From: Aldehydirespirator sp965117015
GTDB lineage: Bacteria > Actinomycetota > Acidimicrobiia > Acidimicrobiales > Aldehydirespiratoraceae
DNA length: 64,000 nucleotides
NCBI GenBank assembly: GCA_965117015.1
Contig: OZ220747.1
Span: 1,798,001 to 1,862,000, forward strand
Reading direction: 5' to 3'
Below the pieces are notes generated by a model that was not told the DNA's origin, did not search any database, and saw only the letters and a program-made list of their open reading frames with translations. This document shows positions 8,159-16,450 of this stretch, piece by piece. Each line of letters begins with the position of its first letter. Position 1 is the first letter of the stretch. The position numbers and the translations under genes were made by a program.

Positions 8159-8974
8159 GTGGGGCGTAGCCGCCTGATTGTGTGCCCTGAATGCGGCAGG
8201 ACGCGCCCTTATGGTGCCAACGGGTTGTGCGGTGCCTGCTATCAGCGCAGTTGTCTGGTTGTTTGCTCAGAGTGCGGACGGACACGCCCCTACGGTGGCC
8301 GGGGATTGTGCGGTGCTTGCTATGGACGCGAACGTAGCGGCTATGGCCCGAAGGAGCGTGTGGTGTGCTCCGACTGCGGCAACGAACGGTCGCTGGTGGG
8401 GAACGGTCTGTGCGAAGACTGCTACCGGAGCAGGAATCCCGACAGCAACCAGTTGATCGAGTGCAGCGAATGCGGCAGGACACGCATTCATATCGCTCGC
8501 GGTTTGTGCCGGAGCTGCTACGTGAAGTCCAACGTAGTCGAGTGCGGCGAATGCGGAGAGACAAAACCTCACGCCGCGCGCGGGTTGTGCCATAGGTGCT
8601 ACAAGCGACTCCATCGCGATCCTGGGATAATCGAACGGGAAGCCGCTCGGGAAGCCGACCTCGAAAGGGTCTTGGCTCAGCAGCTAGCGGCGCAGACTCA
8701 ACGAGAAGCGGAAGTCGCTGCCGAACTGCGGCGACGACGATGCAAGACATGTCGCAGGCTGCTCATCCTTGTCCAAGCCAAAGCCTCTTCTCATCGACGT
8801 TCTCACCACTGCGACAACTTCTGCTACAGCCATGACCCCGACCAACGAGCACGCCGGGGAAGCACTCGTTGGTTTCCCGCTGTCAAAGCGAAGATCGACG
8901 CTCGGAAGGCGGAAGCTGACCGGCAGATGACCGAAGAACTTGAACTCTCGTCGGGCGCAAGCTCGACAAGTTGA
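8159..8974 (+). CDS. Tandem zinc-ribbon protein, five repeats (paralogue of 958-1692)
   Basis: A 271-residue protein starting at GTG 8159. Five Cx2C-x11-Cx2C ribbons occupy residues ~9-165, each ending in GLC..CY. The spacers between ribbons vary, unlike the strict 30-residue period of the paralogue. A charged Glu/Arg/Ala helix follows, then a C-terminal Cys/His module (RCKTCRRLLILVQAK, then HHCDNFCYSH) that matches the one in the 958-1692 protein (LCFRVIFLVKRR, then YCDEFCRFH). The two proteins share layout but are diverged in sequence, which argues for two retained, functional copies. Function is unknown; RNA or DNA binding is a reasonable guess. Confidence 0.85.
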   Translation: MGRSRLIVCPECGRTRPYGANGLCGACYQRSCLVVCSECGRTRPYGGRGLCGACYGRERSGYGPKERVVCSDCGNERSLVGNGLCEDCYRSRNPDSNQLIECSECGRTRIHIARGLCRSCYVKSNVVECGECGETKPHAARGLCHRCYKRLHRDPGIIEREAAREADLERVLAQQLAAQTQREAEVAAELRRRRCKTCRRLLILVQAKASSHRRSHHCDNFCYSHDPDQRARRGSTRWFPAVKAKIDARKAEADRQMTEELELSSGASSTS

Positions 8975-9046
8975 GGGTATGCGGTGAGCATTCCGAAGCA
9001 CCGTGCCGGGTGTTGCCCCCTTCCTGGCGGAACTCGACCCGACACA

Positions 9047-9087
9047 AGCAGCGAAGGAACGTCGCTGCTGCACCCGGCAAGCCCTCA
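9047..9087 (-). repeat. Intergenic repeat, copy 1 (inverted partner at 15632)
   Basis: Read on the minus strand, this 41-nt segment matches 15632-15673 at about 38 of 42 positions with one indel. It lies between genes. Both copies begin TGAGGGCTTGCCGGG and end CTTCGC(C)TGCT. Confidence 0.6.
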
Positions 9088-9212
9088 ACCATCTGGTCAC
9101 ACCTGATCGGCTTGGCGAACTAAAGCCTCATTAGACATCGGGCGGCGTCCCCGATGGAGATATCTTGTGACGATTACTGGCAAGAACTTCGGCTGGCGTA
9201 AGATGCGCCGCC

Positions 9213-9497
9213 GTGTCGGAGATCGAGCACGGCAAGCGCCAGACCTACGTCCACCACGGGTGCCGATGCGACGCGTGCAGAGCAGCGAATCGGGAGTACC
9301 TGCGGGAGTACCGGGCAGCGAATAGAGACTCGATCAGAGCTTCCCAGGCTCGCTATTCGGCCAAGTTGAAGAAGTCCAAGGACATCCCACACGGCACCCG
9401 CTACGGCTACTCGGACTTTGGATGCCGATGCGACAGGTGCAGGGCGGCGAACACTGCCTACGCCAGGCAGTATCGAGAAGGCACGTTGGTGGGCTAG
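9213..9497 (+). CDS. Small duplicated HGCRCDxCR zinc-binding protein
   Basis: A 94-residue protein with two copies of one unit: YVHHGCRCDACRAANREYLREYR and, ~55 residues later, YSDFGCRCDRCRAANTAYARQYR. Each unit has a preceding HGxR..Y stretch. The CxCxxC cysteines with nearby histidine suggest one metal site per unit. Proteins with this repeat occur in actinobacteria and their phages, but I know no defined function. It starts at GTG 9213 and its stop overlaps the stop of the converging lipoprotein gene by four bases. Confidence 0.7.
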   Translation: MSEIEHGKRQTYVHHGCRCDACRAANREYLREYRAANRDSIRASQARYSAKLKKSKDIPHGTRYGYSDFGCRCDRCRAANTAYARQYREGTLVG

Positions 9498-10846
9498 GCG
9501 CATGACTCCTGGAACGACAGCCGGTAGGCGTGGTACGCCGCGCTGTCGGGAATGGTCGCCGCCAGAGCGTCGAGCAGGGCAGTCTTGGCCCAATCGACGG
9601 CCTCGTTCAGCGCGGCGATGGTGTTCCCCTGCTGGAGCTGGGCGTTTGCGAGGGCGTTGTAGGCAGCAGCTTCCGCAGCCGCGGCCGCTTGATACTCGGC
9701 CTCCCTTGCTTCGCGGGCTTCGGTATCGAGCTTGTTCCCATAGTCACGAAGGGCACCCCGAAGGGCATCACTACGGGCTTCTGCTAGCTGCCTAACGGAG
9801 TCGCTCCAACGGTTGATTGCCTCAACCCCGTAGTCGGCTTCACCATCGTTCTCTATGGGTGCGACGAGCGGAATGAAGGTATCGAGAACGGCGTCTGCTT
9901 CGTCTGCGTATTCCAATGTGTCGAGGGCGTCCTCGATCCTTAGCAGCGCAGCTTGCCAAGCTTCCGATATCTCTTCGGCGCTCTGCCAAGAAGTAGGGGG
10001 AGGAGGGCCGAGCGCTTCGACAGCGGCGTAGTGCTCGGCGTTGATGGGGGCCTGCAACTCCAAAGTCGGGCCGAAATCAACATAGATGGGTGCGTTGCGG
10101 ATGGACTCCATTTCCGCAACGGCGCTCTGATGGGCTTCTCTGGCTTGCTGCACATCCTCCTCGGCTTGGGTTCCGGCATCGAGAGCAGCCAGGGCCTCCT
10201 CGTAGCCGTCGATGGCAGCCAAGGTGGGTTCGTCGGCATGGTCAACGAACGCCGACCACGCTCGCTTGTAGGCCACCCCCTGCGGATGTGTCGAGCCGCC
10301 ACTTTGCAGTTGGTATGTCCAGGCCACCCCGTTGGCTGCCCGATGCCGACCGGAGTCATGGGCCTCTACCGCTTCCGGGAAGATTCTCTGTGCCTTCTCC
10401 AATTCGATGAGCGCCTCAGCGCGGTCGAGTTCGTCTGTGGCTGAGCCGTAAGCATCCTCGGCCTCCTGGAGGGCCGTCTCAGCAGCGAGCATCTTCTCCA
10501 GTGACCGGTCGTAGTCATCCCACGTTGCCTGCACCTCCGCACACCACCCGAACCTGCTACCCAACTGGATCGGCACATACTCGACCACCGTGTCCGGCTC
10601 GGCGGGTGCTTCCGGCTCAACCGGTGACGCGGTGGCAGCCCCCGAGGGAGAGTCCTCCTGCTCGTCAGGCTCCGTCATGACTGGCACTTCGGGGGATGTG
10701 TCTTCTGAGGCATCCGCATCGGACGCAGCCGCGGCCGGGTCTGCACCCCCAGCAGCATCGGCAGGGTCGCCGTCCTCACCGCCCCCACAAGCCGCGGCCA
10801 CCAGCGCCAAGGCGATCCCTGCGGCGAAGATGCGAGGCCGGGGCAT
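9494..10846 (-). CDS. Coiled-coil lipoprotein
   Basis: A 450-residue protein started at ATG 10846, which has GGGGGAG six bases upstream. The longer frame to 10936 would put 30 polar residues before the signal peptide. The signal ends in the lipobox LVAAAC, so the cysteine near residue 20 would be lipidated. A low-complexity Ala/Asp/Glu/Pro linker (to about residue 90) leads into a long helical body rich in Ala, Glu and Asp, with heptad-like stretches around EKMLAAETALQEAEDAYG and AREAREAEYQAAAAAEAAAYN. It has no enzyme motif. It probably projects from the outer face of the membrane. No neighbour shares its strand within 1 kb. Confidence 0.8.
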   Translation of the reverse strand: MPRPRIFAAGIALALVAAACGGGEDGDPADAAGGADPAAAASDADASEDTSPEVPVMTEPDEQEDSPSGAATASPVEPEAPAEPDTVVEYVPIQLGSRFGWCAEVQATWDDYDRSLEKMLAAETALQEAEDAYGSATDELDRAEALIELEKAQRIFPEAVEAHDSGRHRAANGVAWTYQLQSGGSTHPQGVAYKRAWSAFVDHADEPTLAAIDGYEEALAALDAGTQAEEDVQQAREAHQSAVAEMESIRNAPIYVDFGPTLELQAPINAEHYAAVEALGPPPPTSWQSAEEISEAWQAALLRIEDALDTLEYADEADAVLDTFIPLVAPIENDGEADYGVEAINRWSDSVRQLAEARSDALRGALRDYGNKLDTEAREAREAEYQAAAAAEAAAYNALANAQLQQGNTIAALNEAVDWAKTALLDALAATIPDSAAYHAYRLSFQESCA

Positions 10847-11213
10847 GGTGGCTCCCCCTGGTTGGTTGGCGCTGAAGCCACTCAACACCTTGAAACCTGG
10901 CCAGGGAGAGCCATGGCAGCGCTGTGGCCAACACATGGCCTGGTTTCATGCGGGACTTTCGGCTAGTCCCGGTGTTGAGTGGCGGGCCGCACCGTAGCTG
11001 TACCTGTCCGGGTGAAGCAACCGCCAGTGCCGGAAGGGGGCGTCTCCGCCTCAACTGGGCCTCTCGGGGAGGCCGTTGGCAGCAATTTGAAGGAATGCCG
11101 CTCCAGCTTCTCGTCAGCTCTCGCTCCTCGGCTCTCGCGCCGCTCTGACCTAGGCAAACGCGGGGTTCTGGAGGGCATCCCGCCTGACCCGCCTAACCTC
11201 TGACAGGGCGTGC
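10847..11213. other. Divergent intergenic region
   Basis: This 367-bp region between the lipoprotein and nuclease genes presumably holds both promoters. A small hairpin, GGGACT/AGTCCC (10951-10969 approximately), is the only structure seen. No gene is supported. Confidence 0.35.
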
Positions 11214-11843
11214 ATGGAGGTGCCTTCTGTGCCGGATGATTACCGAATCAAGCCAGTCCCGACCAGATACAGGGGAATCCTGTTCGATTCAAGAACGGAA
11301 GCTCGCTGGGCGGCGTTTCTTGACCAACTGAAGGTGGGCTGGAGCTACCAACCGTTCGACCTGGACGGCTGGTTCCCCGATTTCCTGCTGACGTTCCCCG
11401 CCGTGCAATACAGGAACGGGGGCGGCGAGACGGCCGTCACCACCGAGCAGAAGTTCTTGGTTGAAGTCAAGCCGATCACCGAGTTCGACTGGACGACAGC
11501 CGAGAAGATGTTGGCTGCCCACCAAGGGGCGATGATCCTGCTGGGGAGCGAACCCGCGGCTGACGAAAACGGCGACAACCTGCGGATCGGATGGTGGGTG
11601 GACGACTTCCCAGACGAGGAGGACTTCGAGGACTCGTGGGATGACACGACAGAGATTCCGGGCGATGAGGTCATCCTGGGCAGGTGCTCCACCTGCGACC
11701 AGATGTCTCCCTGCTCAGCAGTGCACTCGTACCATTGCAGAAGATGCCGATGCAACCCCGGCCACCCCGTGGAAGAACCTGACGGGTGGAAGGCGTTGTG
11801 GGCCGAGGCGGGCAACATCACGAAGTACCGGCCACGGAGTTAA
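11214..11843 (+). CDS. PD-(D/E)XK phage-type nuclease with C-terminal zinc ribbon
   Basis: A 209-residue protein. The motif order is that of small phage-type PD-(D/E)XK nucleases: FDSRTEARWAAFLD, then WSYQPFDLDGWFPDFLL with the catalytic Asp in PDF, then KFLVEVKP with the ExK pair. The C-terminal ~60 residues hold CSTC and a CRRCRC cluster that could bind zinc. A strong GGAGG lies eight bases before an internal GTG (residue 6, 11229), so the real start may be there. The fold is convincing. Whether it acts in phage replication, repair or defence cannot be told from its neighbours. Confidence 0.75.
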   Translation: MEVPSVPDDYRIKPVPTRYRGILFDSRTEARWAAFLDQLKVGWSYQPFDLDGWFPDFLLTFPAVQYRNGGGETAVTTEQKFLVEVKPITEFDWTTAEKMLAAHQGAMILLGSEPAADENGDNLRIGWWVDDFPDEEDFEDSWDDTTEIPGDEVILGRCSTCDQMSPCSAVHSYHCRRCRCNPGHPVEEPDGWKALWAEAGNITKYRPRS

Positions 11844-11892
11844 CCAGCTCCACGACGCGTGGAGGATGCTCCCTCAGGAGTGCCCGTGACGC

Positions 11893-12204
11893 TCAACTCA
11901 TCCGGTTCTGACGCGCTTCTAAGAAGTCGCCCAGGTCTCTTGCGATCAGTTCCGGTGTGTTGTCCTTTCTCGCGATCTCCACGATGGACGTGAAGCTCCT
12001 CAACAGACGGCTGATGTCGTCGTGACCGTCGTCGCTTCCTGGCCAGTCGGCCATGTCCCTCAAGTCAGCGGCGAGATTGTTGATGGTCAAGAGGTTCTGA
12101 GCGCATTCCTGGCAAATGATCCACTTGCCGTTGATCTCACTGGATGAGTGCTCAAAGTGAGGGGCATATCCCCTGTCTCTCGCCGTGTCCTCGGTGACTG
12201 TCAT
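11893..12204 (-). CDS. Small hypothetical acidic protein
   Basis: A 103-residue protein started at ATG 12204, which is preceded by AAGGAG at good spacing; the longer upstream frame has no such site. It contains one CxxC pair (IICQECAQN) near residue 30 and a helical C-terminal half. No family is recognised. It converges on the nuclease gene with a 49-bp gap. Confidence 0.6.
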   Translation of the reverse strand: MTVTEDTARDRGYAPHFEHSSSEINGKWIICQECAQNLLTINNLAADLRDMADWPGSDDGHDDISRLLRSFTSIVEIARKDNTPELIARDLGDFLEARQNRMS

Positions 12205-12497
12205 GATTGCTCCTTGGTCGCTTCGTAGAGACAACCAAAGCATCACACACCGATTCGCGATTACCGGCAAGACGGCCGGAGCAGCGGCTCATCGACAGGC
12301 GACTAACCGACGAACGTATACGCGCAACCAGTTGGAGCGTCACCCGATCTGCTCAGAATCACGATGGGAGTCGCAGCACCCCAGCGGTCACTACCCAGCG
12401 GATACCTGGAAGCGGGGTGTTGCGGCTCCGAATCAGTGCACTACTTCCACGGCTCGACCGCTCGGGTGCACCAATGCACGGTCAGCGTCCGGGTTGC

Positions 12498-13316
12498 CTA
12501 CTGCTCCTTGGCTTGTTGCTGCTGGAACTCGGTAAGGCTGGGAAGCCTGTGTGTAGCTACTTCTCTCACGGCCTCACGGAACTGCGGCCAACTAGGGAGC
12601 AGACCATAGGCGACTTGGGGGCCGTGCTCCGTCGTGTGGGGAAAGAGCGCAAGCGATGTGCCAGTCTCGTCGTCGTGGGGAGGGTTGACGGTGGCAACCA
12701 ACGCCACATTGAGGTACCGCATCGCAGCTACCTCACCAGCCTCGCGCTCCGCTACTTCTATCTCGGCGTACCACTCGCGACACTGTTCCTTGTTGAGCCT
12801 GACTGTTTGCGGCAGCCTCCCCTTTGGGAGACCGATATGCAGGAACGGTGCAACCAGGCCCCCGATGAGAGGTTCGCCTACGCGGATTTCCGCATCATGC
12901 CGCCAGGGTTCAACAGAGAGAGCCTCACCGTGCAGGTAGGGGCGTGAGAGCCGAGTCGCGAGCGTGTCTCGATGCGTCTCCACCCTCTGGCGTGCTTCCT
13001 CAGCTCTTCGACGCGCTTCCTCCGCATCGTCCAACCTCTTCAACAAGCCACTGACCCCTTCAGGCACGCGGCGAGCGAACCAAGCAAGGAACGCAGTGGC
13101 GACGGCTGTCAACGAGATTGCGACCAGAGCTAGCCACCCGCGCAAAGCCCCAGAGGAGCCGACGCTGCTTGTCGGCTCCGGGGTGGCCTCCCATGTAGTG
13201 GCCAGCCACACTCCGACGGCCACAGCAGCGACGATCACGATGACAGCGATCACCACACCAACAGCCTTGGCGCTGACCCGCTTGGGCTTTGCTGGAATCA
13301 CGTCGTCGCCGGACAT
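12498..13316 (-). CDS. Two-helix membrane protein with coiled coil
   Basis: A 272-residue protein started at ATG 13316, with GGAGGAGG just upstream inside the end of the preceding gene. Two hydrophobic helices (VGVVIAVIVIVAAVAVGVWLA and LALVAISLTAVATAFLAWF) are followed by a charged coiled coil (LDDAEEARRRAEEARQRVE). The soluble C-terminal domain has no named motif. Only two bases separate it from the upstream DUF4238-like gene, so the two are very likely one operon. Confidence 0.7.
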   Translation of the reverse strand: MSGDDVIPAKPKRVSAKAVGVVIAVIVIVAAVAVGVWLATTWEATPEPTSSVGSSGALRGWLALVAISLTAVATAFLAWFARRVPEGVSGLLKRLDDAEEARRRAEEARQRVETHRDTLATRLSRPYLHGEALSVEPWRHDAEIRVGEPLIGGLVAPFLHIGLPKGRLPQTVRLNKEQCREWYAEIEVAEREAGEVAAMRYLNVALVATVNPPHDDETGTSLALFPHTTEHGPQVAYGLLPSWPQFREAVREVATHRLPSLTEFQQQQAKEQ

Positions 13317-13318
13317 GG

Positions 13319-14308
13319 CTACCTCCTCCACATTTCGTAGCCGCTAGCCTCCTGCAACGGGTAGACACTCGCCGGTGCAGGTGTCGGCCTTGCGTGCTTC
13401 TCCGCGAACCGGCGCGCCCGATCCACCTGGTCAGGCGGAAGCACCACCCGAAACTGCGCCCTTCGACACTGCTCAATGTTGAACTGCCTCACGACTTGGG
13501 ACGCCAGTGGACGCACGCCAGCGCAACTAGGCACACGAGGCCCTGCTACTGCCATCACCCGAGGCGTCAACGGCATCCAACAGCACCACTCGTCACCATC
13601 GAGGTGGATGCCCCGAGCCACCTCCTTGATCCGTCCGAACAGTGCCGTCGTTTCTCCGCCGACAAGACTCGTTGGGGAGAGGAATGTAGGGCCGTCTCCC
13701 AGCAGGAATCGCCCAGCCCCCTTCGGGCGGTGCAGTTGCAGGCCGCATCCTCGCAGCCGTGTGCGGTACCACTCCAGGTACTTGGGCAACTTCACAGCAA
13801 CAGTCCGGCGCTGCTTTGAGACCAGGCCGATGTCCGGGTCGGCGTGGCGTATCACGAGGTCTGCCGACTGGAGAGCTTCCTCATGCGACAATCCGGTCTC
13901 TTCAAGGATTCGATCCCATTCCTCGCCTGCTTGCGCCTGAGACAGAACCTCGGCGGCACCGCGTGCGATCAGACCGATGAGCACAGCGAACATTTCGGTG
14001 CTCCTGATGAGATGTAGCGCCATGAGGTCAAGCAGCGCTTCCCTCCGTTCAGGGTCGATGGCGAGAGTGGAGGGTTCGTCGCCAAGGGCATCCATGGCAG
14101 TGCCCTCGATGACGCTCCAGTCCCCTTCGAGCGCTTCTGCGAACTCAGGGGGCACGATCCCACTCCCGGTGTCGTCGGAGCGCACGTAATTGATTCCGCT
14201 GGGAGCTTCTCTTGTGGTGTGCCAGCGTCGAAGGTCGAACACTTCGACCCTGCCGTCGTCACCGGCCCAATTCCTGATCACGAACTGCGACACGAGATGC
14301 TGGTCCAC
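13319..14308 (-). CDS. DUF4238-like protein
   Basis: A 329-residue protein. The N-terminus QHLVSQFVIRNWAGDDGRVEVFDL fits the DUF4238 opening, in which a His-containing start is followed by a (L/I)RxF and a strand of the form VYD. The central helical region and the C-terminal RRAQFRVVLPP are also in keeping with that family. DUF4238 proteins occur in defence islands and prophages but have no established biochemical activity that I know. It is transcribed with the membrane coiled-coil gene directly downstream. Confidence 0.6.
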   Translation of the reverse strand: MDQHLVSQFVIRNWAGDDGRVEVFDLRRWHTTREAPSGINYVRSDDTGSGIVPPEFAEALEGDWSVIEGTAMDALGDEPSTLAIDPERREALLDLMALHLIRSTEMFAVLIGLIARGAAEVLSQAQAGEEWDRILEETGLSHEEALQSADLVIRHADPDIGLVSKQRRTVAVKLPKYLEWYRTRLRGCGLQLHRPKGAGRFLLGDGPTFLSPTSLVGGETTALFGRIKEVARGIHLDGDEWCCWMPLTPRVMAVAGPRVPSCAGVRPLASQVVRQFNIEQCRRAQFRVVLPPDQVDRARRFAEKHARPTPAPASVYPLQEASGYEMWRR

Positions 14309-14605
14309 CGTCGCAGGCTACGGTCACCGCCTCGCTGCGACCCGACAGGGGCGAGTCACCCGCCCTACTGGTTCACGGAGGTCGATGTCCTTCCCCCACG
14401 ATCAGAGGAGCGGCTCTACGTGAGGAGCCTCACCTCCAACGTGAGAGCCTCCCGACGAGCCAAGTGTCCGATCAGCGGGTAGCAGGTGATCGAGGCTCCG
14501 TCCAGCGATAGTCCCAGCCGGATCGTCGTACCGGTCGCGTCCCTCTCCGCATCTGCGGGTGTCCCTACACTGCGAGGTGGGACTCAGATCACATCGGAGT
14601 GTGCC

Positions 14606-15634
14606 ATGCCGCGGAGCGAGTTTTCGGAATCAAGACAGCAGGACATCGTTCACGACGCTCTAGCCGCAACATTCGAGAGCGCCGCCGAGACGCATGGTGT
14701 TTCCGTGAGCACGATACGGAGATGGCAACGAAAGCATGGGATACGGAGGTCGCAGCGAAACAGCCGGAGACGAAAGCGACGACGTGGAATGCACCGGCCA
14801 GGAAATCAGCAGCAAGACGTTAAGGGCATTTCTGCGCTTGATGAGTTGGATTTCGAGGCGACCCTCTCTCCCGAGAGGCGGCTCCAAAAGTCGATGGACA
14901 ACGCTGCTGCAAGATTTGCCGCCAAGCAACTGAGGTGGTTTGACGGTAGGCGTGGGCATCGTCGAGCAGTCAGGGAGTTGGATGAGATCATCGCGGAGTG
15001 GGAACGCTCCAATCGGAAGTCCGCCCGCGGGAACGATGCGGGTGTTCGACCCAACGGCACGGGGTCAAGCACCTCAGCGCCTCGTGCCGAGCGGTCTAGA
15101 GATCGATGCAAGGAATCCGCTTCTCGTTCCAGCGAGGCTCGCAGGGTCTATGTGTTCGACGCGGTACCTATTGCCGAGCTTGCTGCGGGTGCTTCCAATG
15201 CGTGGGTGTTTCTGAGAAGGATCGTGAATGAACAGCATGAGATGGTGGTGCCAGAGGCGGTCATCGAGCTAGTAGAAACAAACATGAGAGTTGATCCGCT
15301 TCTGCGGGCGGTTCTCAGGTGTAAGTATGTCAAACGTGTCGCGTTAGAGGATCATGACGAACGAACTGCCAAGATGCTCTGCGATAGAGCGAGTAGTGCT
15401 GACATCGTTAGTGCATCGGTCGTAATTGTGGCGAACAACTGCCTTTCATCACTACGGAAACGCTGCACAAGAACGAGTTGGTCCCTAGAAATTGTGACAA
15501 GTGATCTAGATGATATCCGGGCGCTAGTGTCCAAGACCAACTTGGAGATGCTGCCAGAGAACTCCTATCGGTCCTGGCATCTCCTTCCACTAACGCGGAT
15601 CGCAAGCCGCGTCATCAGGCCGGTGCATCGCTGA
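14606..15634 (+). CDS. HTH-PIN domain fusion protein
   Basis: A 342-residue protein started at ATG 14606, six bases after GGAG. The N-terminus contains a transposase-like helix-turn-helix (AAETHGVSVSTIRRWQRKHG) followed by a very basic stretch. The C-terminal ~160 residues fit a PIN ribonuclease: VYVFDAVPIAEL (first Asp), VVPEAVIELVE (Glu), SSADIVSASVVIVAN (Asp) and EIVTSDLDDIRAL (closing Asp). All four acidic positions are present, so the nuclease could be active. PIN domains are normally toxins paired with a separate antitoxin; here a DNA-binding part is on the same chain and no partner gene is adjacent. Confidence 0.65.
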   Translation: MPRSEFSESRQQDIVHDALAATFESAAETHGVSVSTIRRWQRKHGIRRSQRNSRRRKRRRGMHRPGNQQQDVKGISALDELDFEATLSPERRLQKSMDNAAARFAAKQLRWFDGRRGHRRAVRELDEIIAEWERSNRKSARGNDAGVRPNGTGSSTSAPRAERSRDRCKESASRSSEARRVYVFDAVPIAELAAGASNAWVFLRRIVNEQHEMVVPEAVIELVETNMRVDPLLRAVLRCKYVKRVALEDHDERTAKMLCDRASSADIVSASVVIVANNCLSSLRKRCTRTSWSLEIVTSDLDDIRALVSKTNLEMLPENSYRSWHLLPLTRIASRVIRPVHR

Positions 15635-15673
15635 GGGCTTGCCGGGAGCAGCAGCAACGTTTCTTCGCCTGCT
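15632..15673 (+). repeat. Intergenic repeat, copy 2 (inverted partner at 9047)
   Basis: A 42-nt segment starting in the stop codon region of the PIN gene, about 90% identical to the reverse complement of 9047-9087. It is followed by about 180 bp without a supported gene. Confidence 0.6.
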
Positions 15674-15850
15674 CGTATCCCAAGGTGTGGCTCACTTCCG
15701 GTGCGTGCTACTGATCGGATGGGGCCAGCCTCCCAGCGCCACGGGCCGACTCTACGCGCACGGCCTCAACCCCACGCTCCACCCTGGGCCGATCCCCGCC
15801 TACCTAGCGTTGGAGGGCGGCTGATACGGCGCGGGTGTGGCTTGGACTGC

Positions 15851-16165
15851 TCAGTCCTGCTCCTTGGCAGCGTCTCGGTGCTCTTTGCCCCATAGCGGTT
15901 TCTTCAGGGCGACTTCGAGCCGGGCGACGGTGCGGATGTCTGGCCAGCCTTTGCCGAGGAGGATGTTGTCGATGGTCTGACGGCCCAGTCCGGTTGCCTC
16001 GGCCACGTTGTCCAGAGTCCGTCCCCTCATGTGCTTGCGAAGCCGGATCGCAAGCGCGGCAGCTAGGTGCACCTCCGCAGGAGCTTCAGGCACCAGAGAC
16101 CCGTCAGGCCACTCCCCAGCGGGCATGTAGTGGGCAGGCGGATGCCTCTCTCGGGGGGTCTCCAT
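15851..16165 (-). CDS. Module A HTH regulator
   Basis: A 104-residue protein started at ATG 16165. It contains an XRE/phage-repressor-type helix-turn-helix (LDNVAEATGLGRQTIDNILLG) followed by GWPDIRTVARLEVALKKPLWG. The same tail, in the form SWPNLQTVARLEMALDTPLWG, is found in the regulator of module B at 18853. Shared upstream text is EAPAEVHL versus DAPPEVHL. It is divergent to the recombinase-like genes, with the leader hairpin between them, as in module B. It probably controls the module and itself; the operator is not identified here. Confidence 0.75.
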   Translation of the reverse strand: METPRERHPPAHYMPAGEWPDGSLVPEAPAEVHLAAALAIRLRKHMRGRTLDNVAEATGLGRQTIDNILLGKGWPDIRTVARLEVALKKPLWGKEHRDAAKEQD

Positions 16166-16337
16166 GGCATTCCGACCGTAGCGCAAGCGTGCGCCATCGG
16201 TGGTACCGCCCGTGCCGGATCGCGCTGCCACACCCCTTTTTCTAAACCCAGAATAGTGGACAAAAGTAGCTAACTACCTGCATCTATTCAACTCAGAAGT
16301 GAACAGAGATCGGACGGCTCACCAAATTTCTGGTTGT

Positions 16338-16357
16338 ACAGGTTGTTGTTCACCTGT
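16338..16357. promoter_or_regulatory. Inverted repeat in module A control region
   Basis: ACAGGT and ACCTGT (16338-16343, 16352-16357) flank an 8-bp spacer in the divergent region, a possible operator for the module A regulator. Confidence 0.3.
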
Positions 16358-16380
16358 AGTGGTGGTGCGACCCCAAAAGC

Positions 16381-16422
16381 ATCGAGGCACCCGAACGTCT
16401 GGCTGGACAGGGGTGCCTCGAT
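16381..16422 (+). promoter_or_regulatory. Module A leader hairpin with conserved asymmetric loop
   Basis: A perfect 12-bp inverted repeat (16381-16392 with 16411-16422) encloses an 18-nt loop containing CGTCTGGCTGGACA (16396-16409). The module B leader has the same 14-mer in the opposite orientation with one mismatch. The hairpin lies 28 bp before the first module gene. It could be an attenuator, a protein-binding RNA/DNA hairpin or a recombination site. Confidence 0.7.
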
Positions 16423-16450
16423 CTTGAACTCCCTACCAAGAGAGGTTCGT

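Noticed and set aside
7667..8974. TGA between the genes at 7667-8113 and 8159-8974, which are in one frame, considered as selenocysteine readthrough
   Set aside because: The intervening codons give no cysteine-like conserved context, the second gene has its own GTG start, and the products are unrelated. No hairpin directly follows the TGA.
8883..9092. Frame containing GLPGAAATFLR, with a similar peptide at 15639
   Set aside because: The similarity is explained by the shared 41-nt repeat. Neither frame has a ribosome site or extended similarity outside the repeat.
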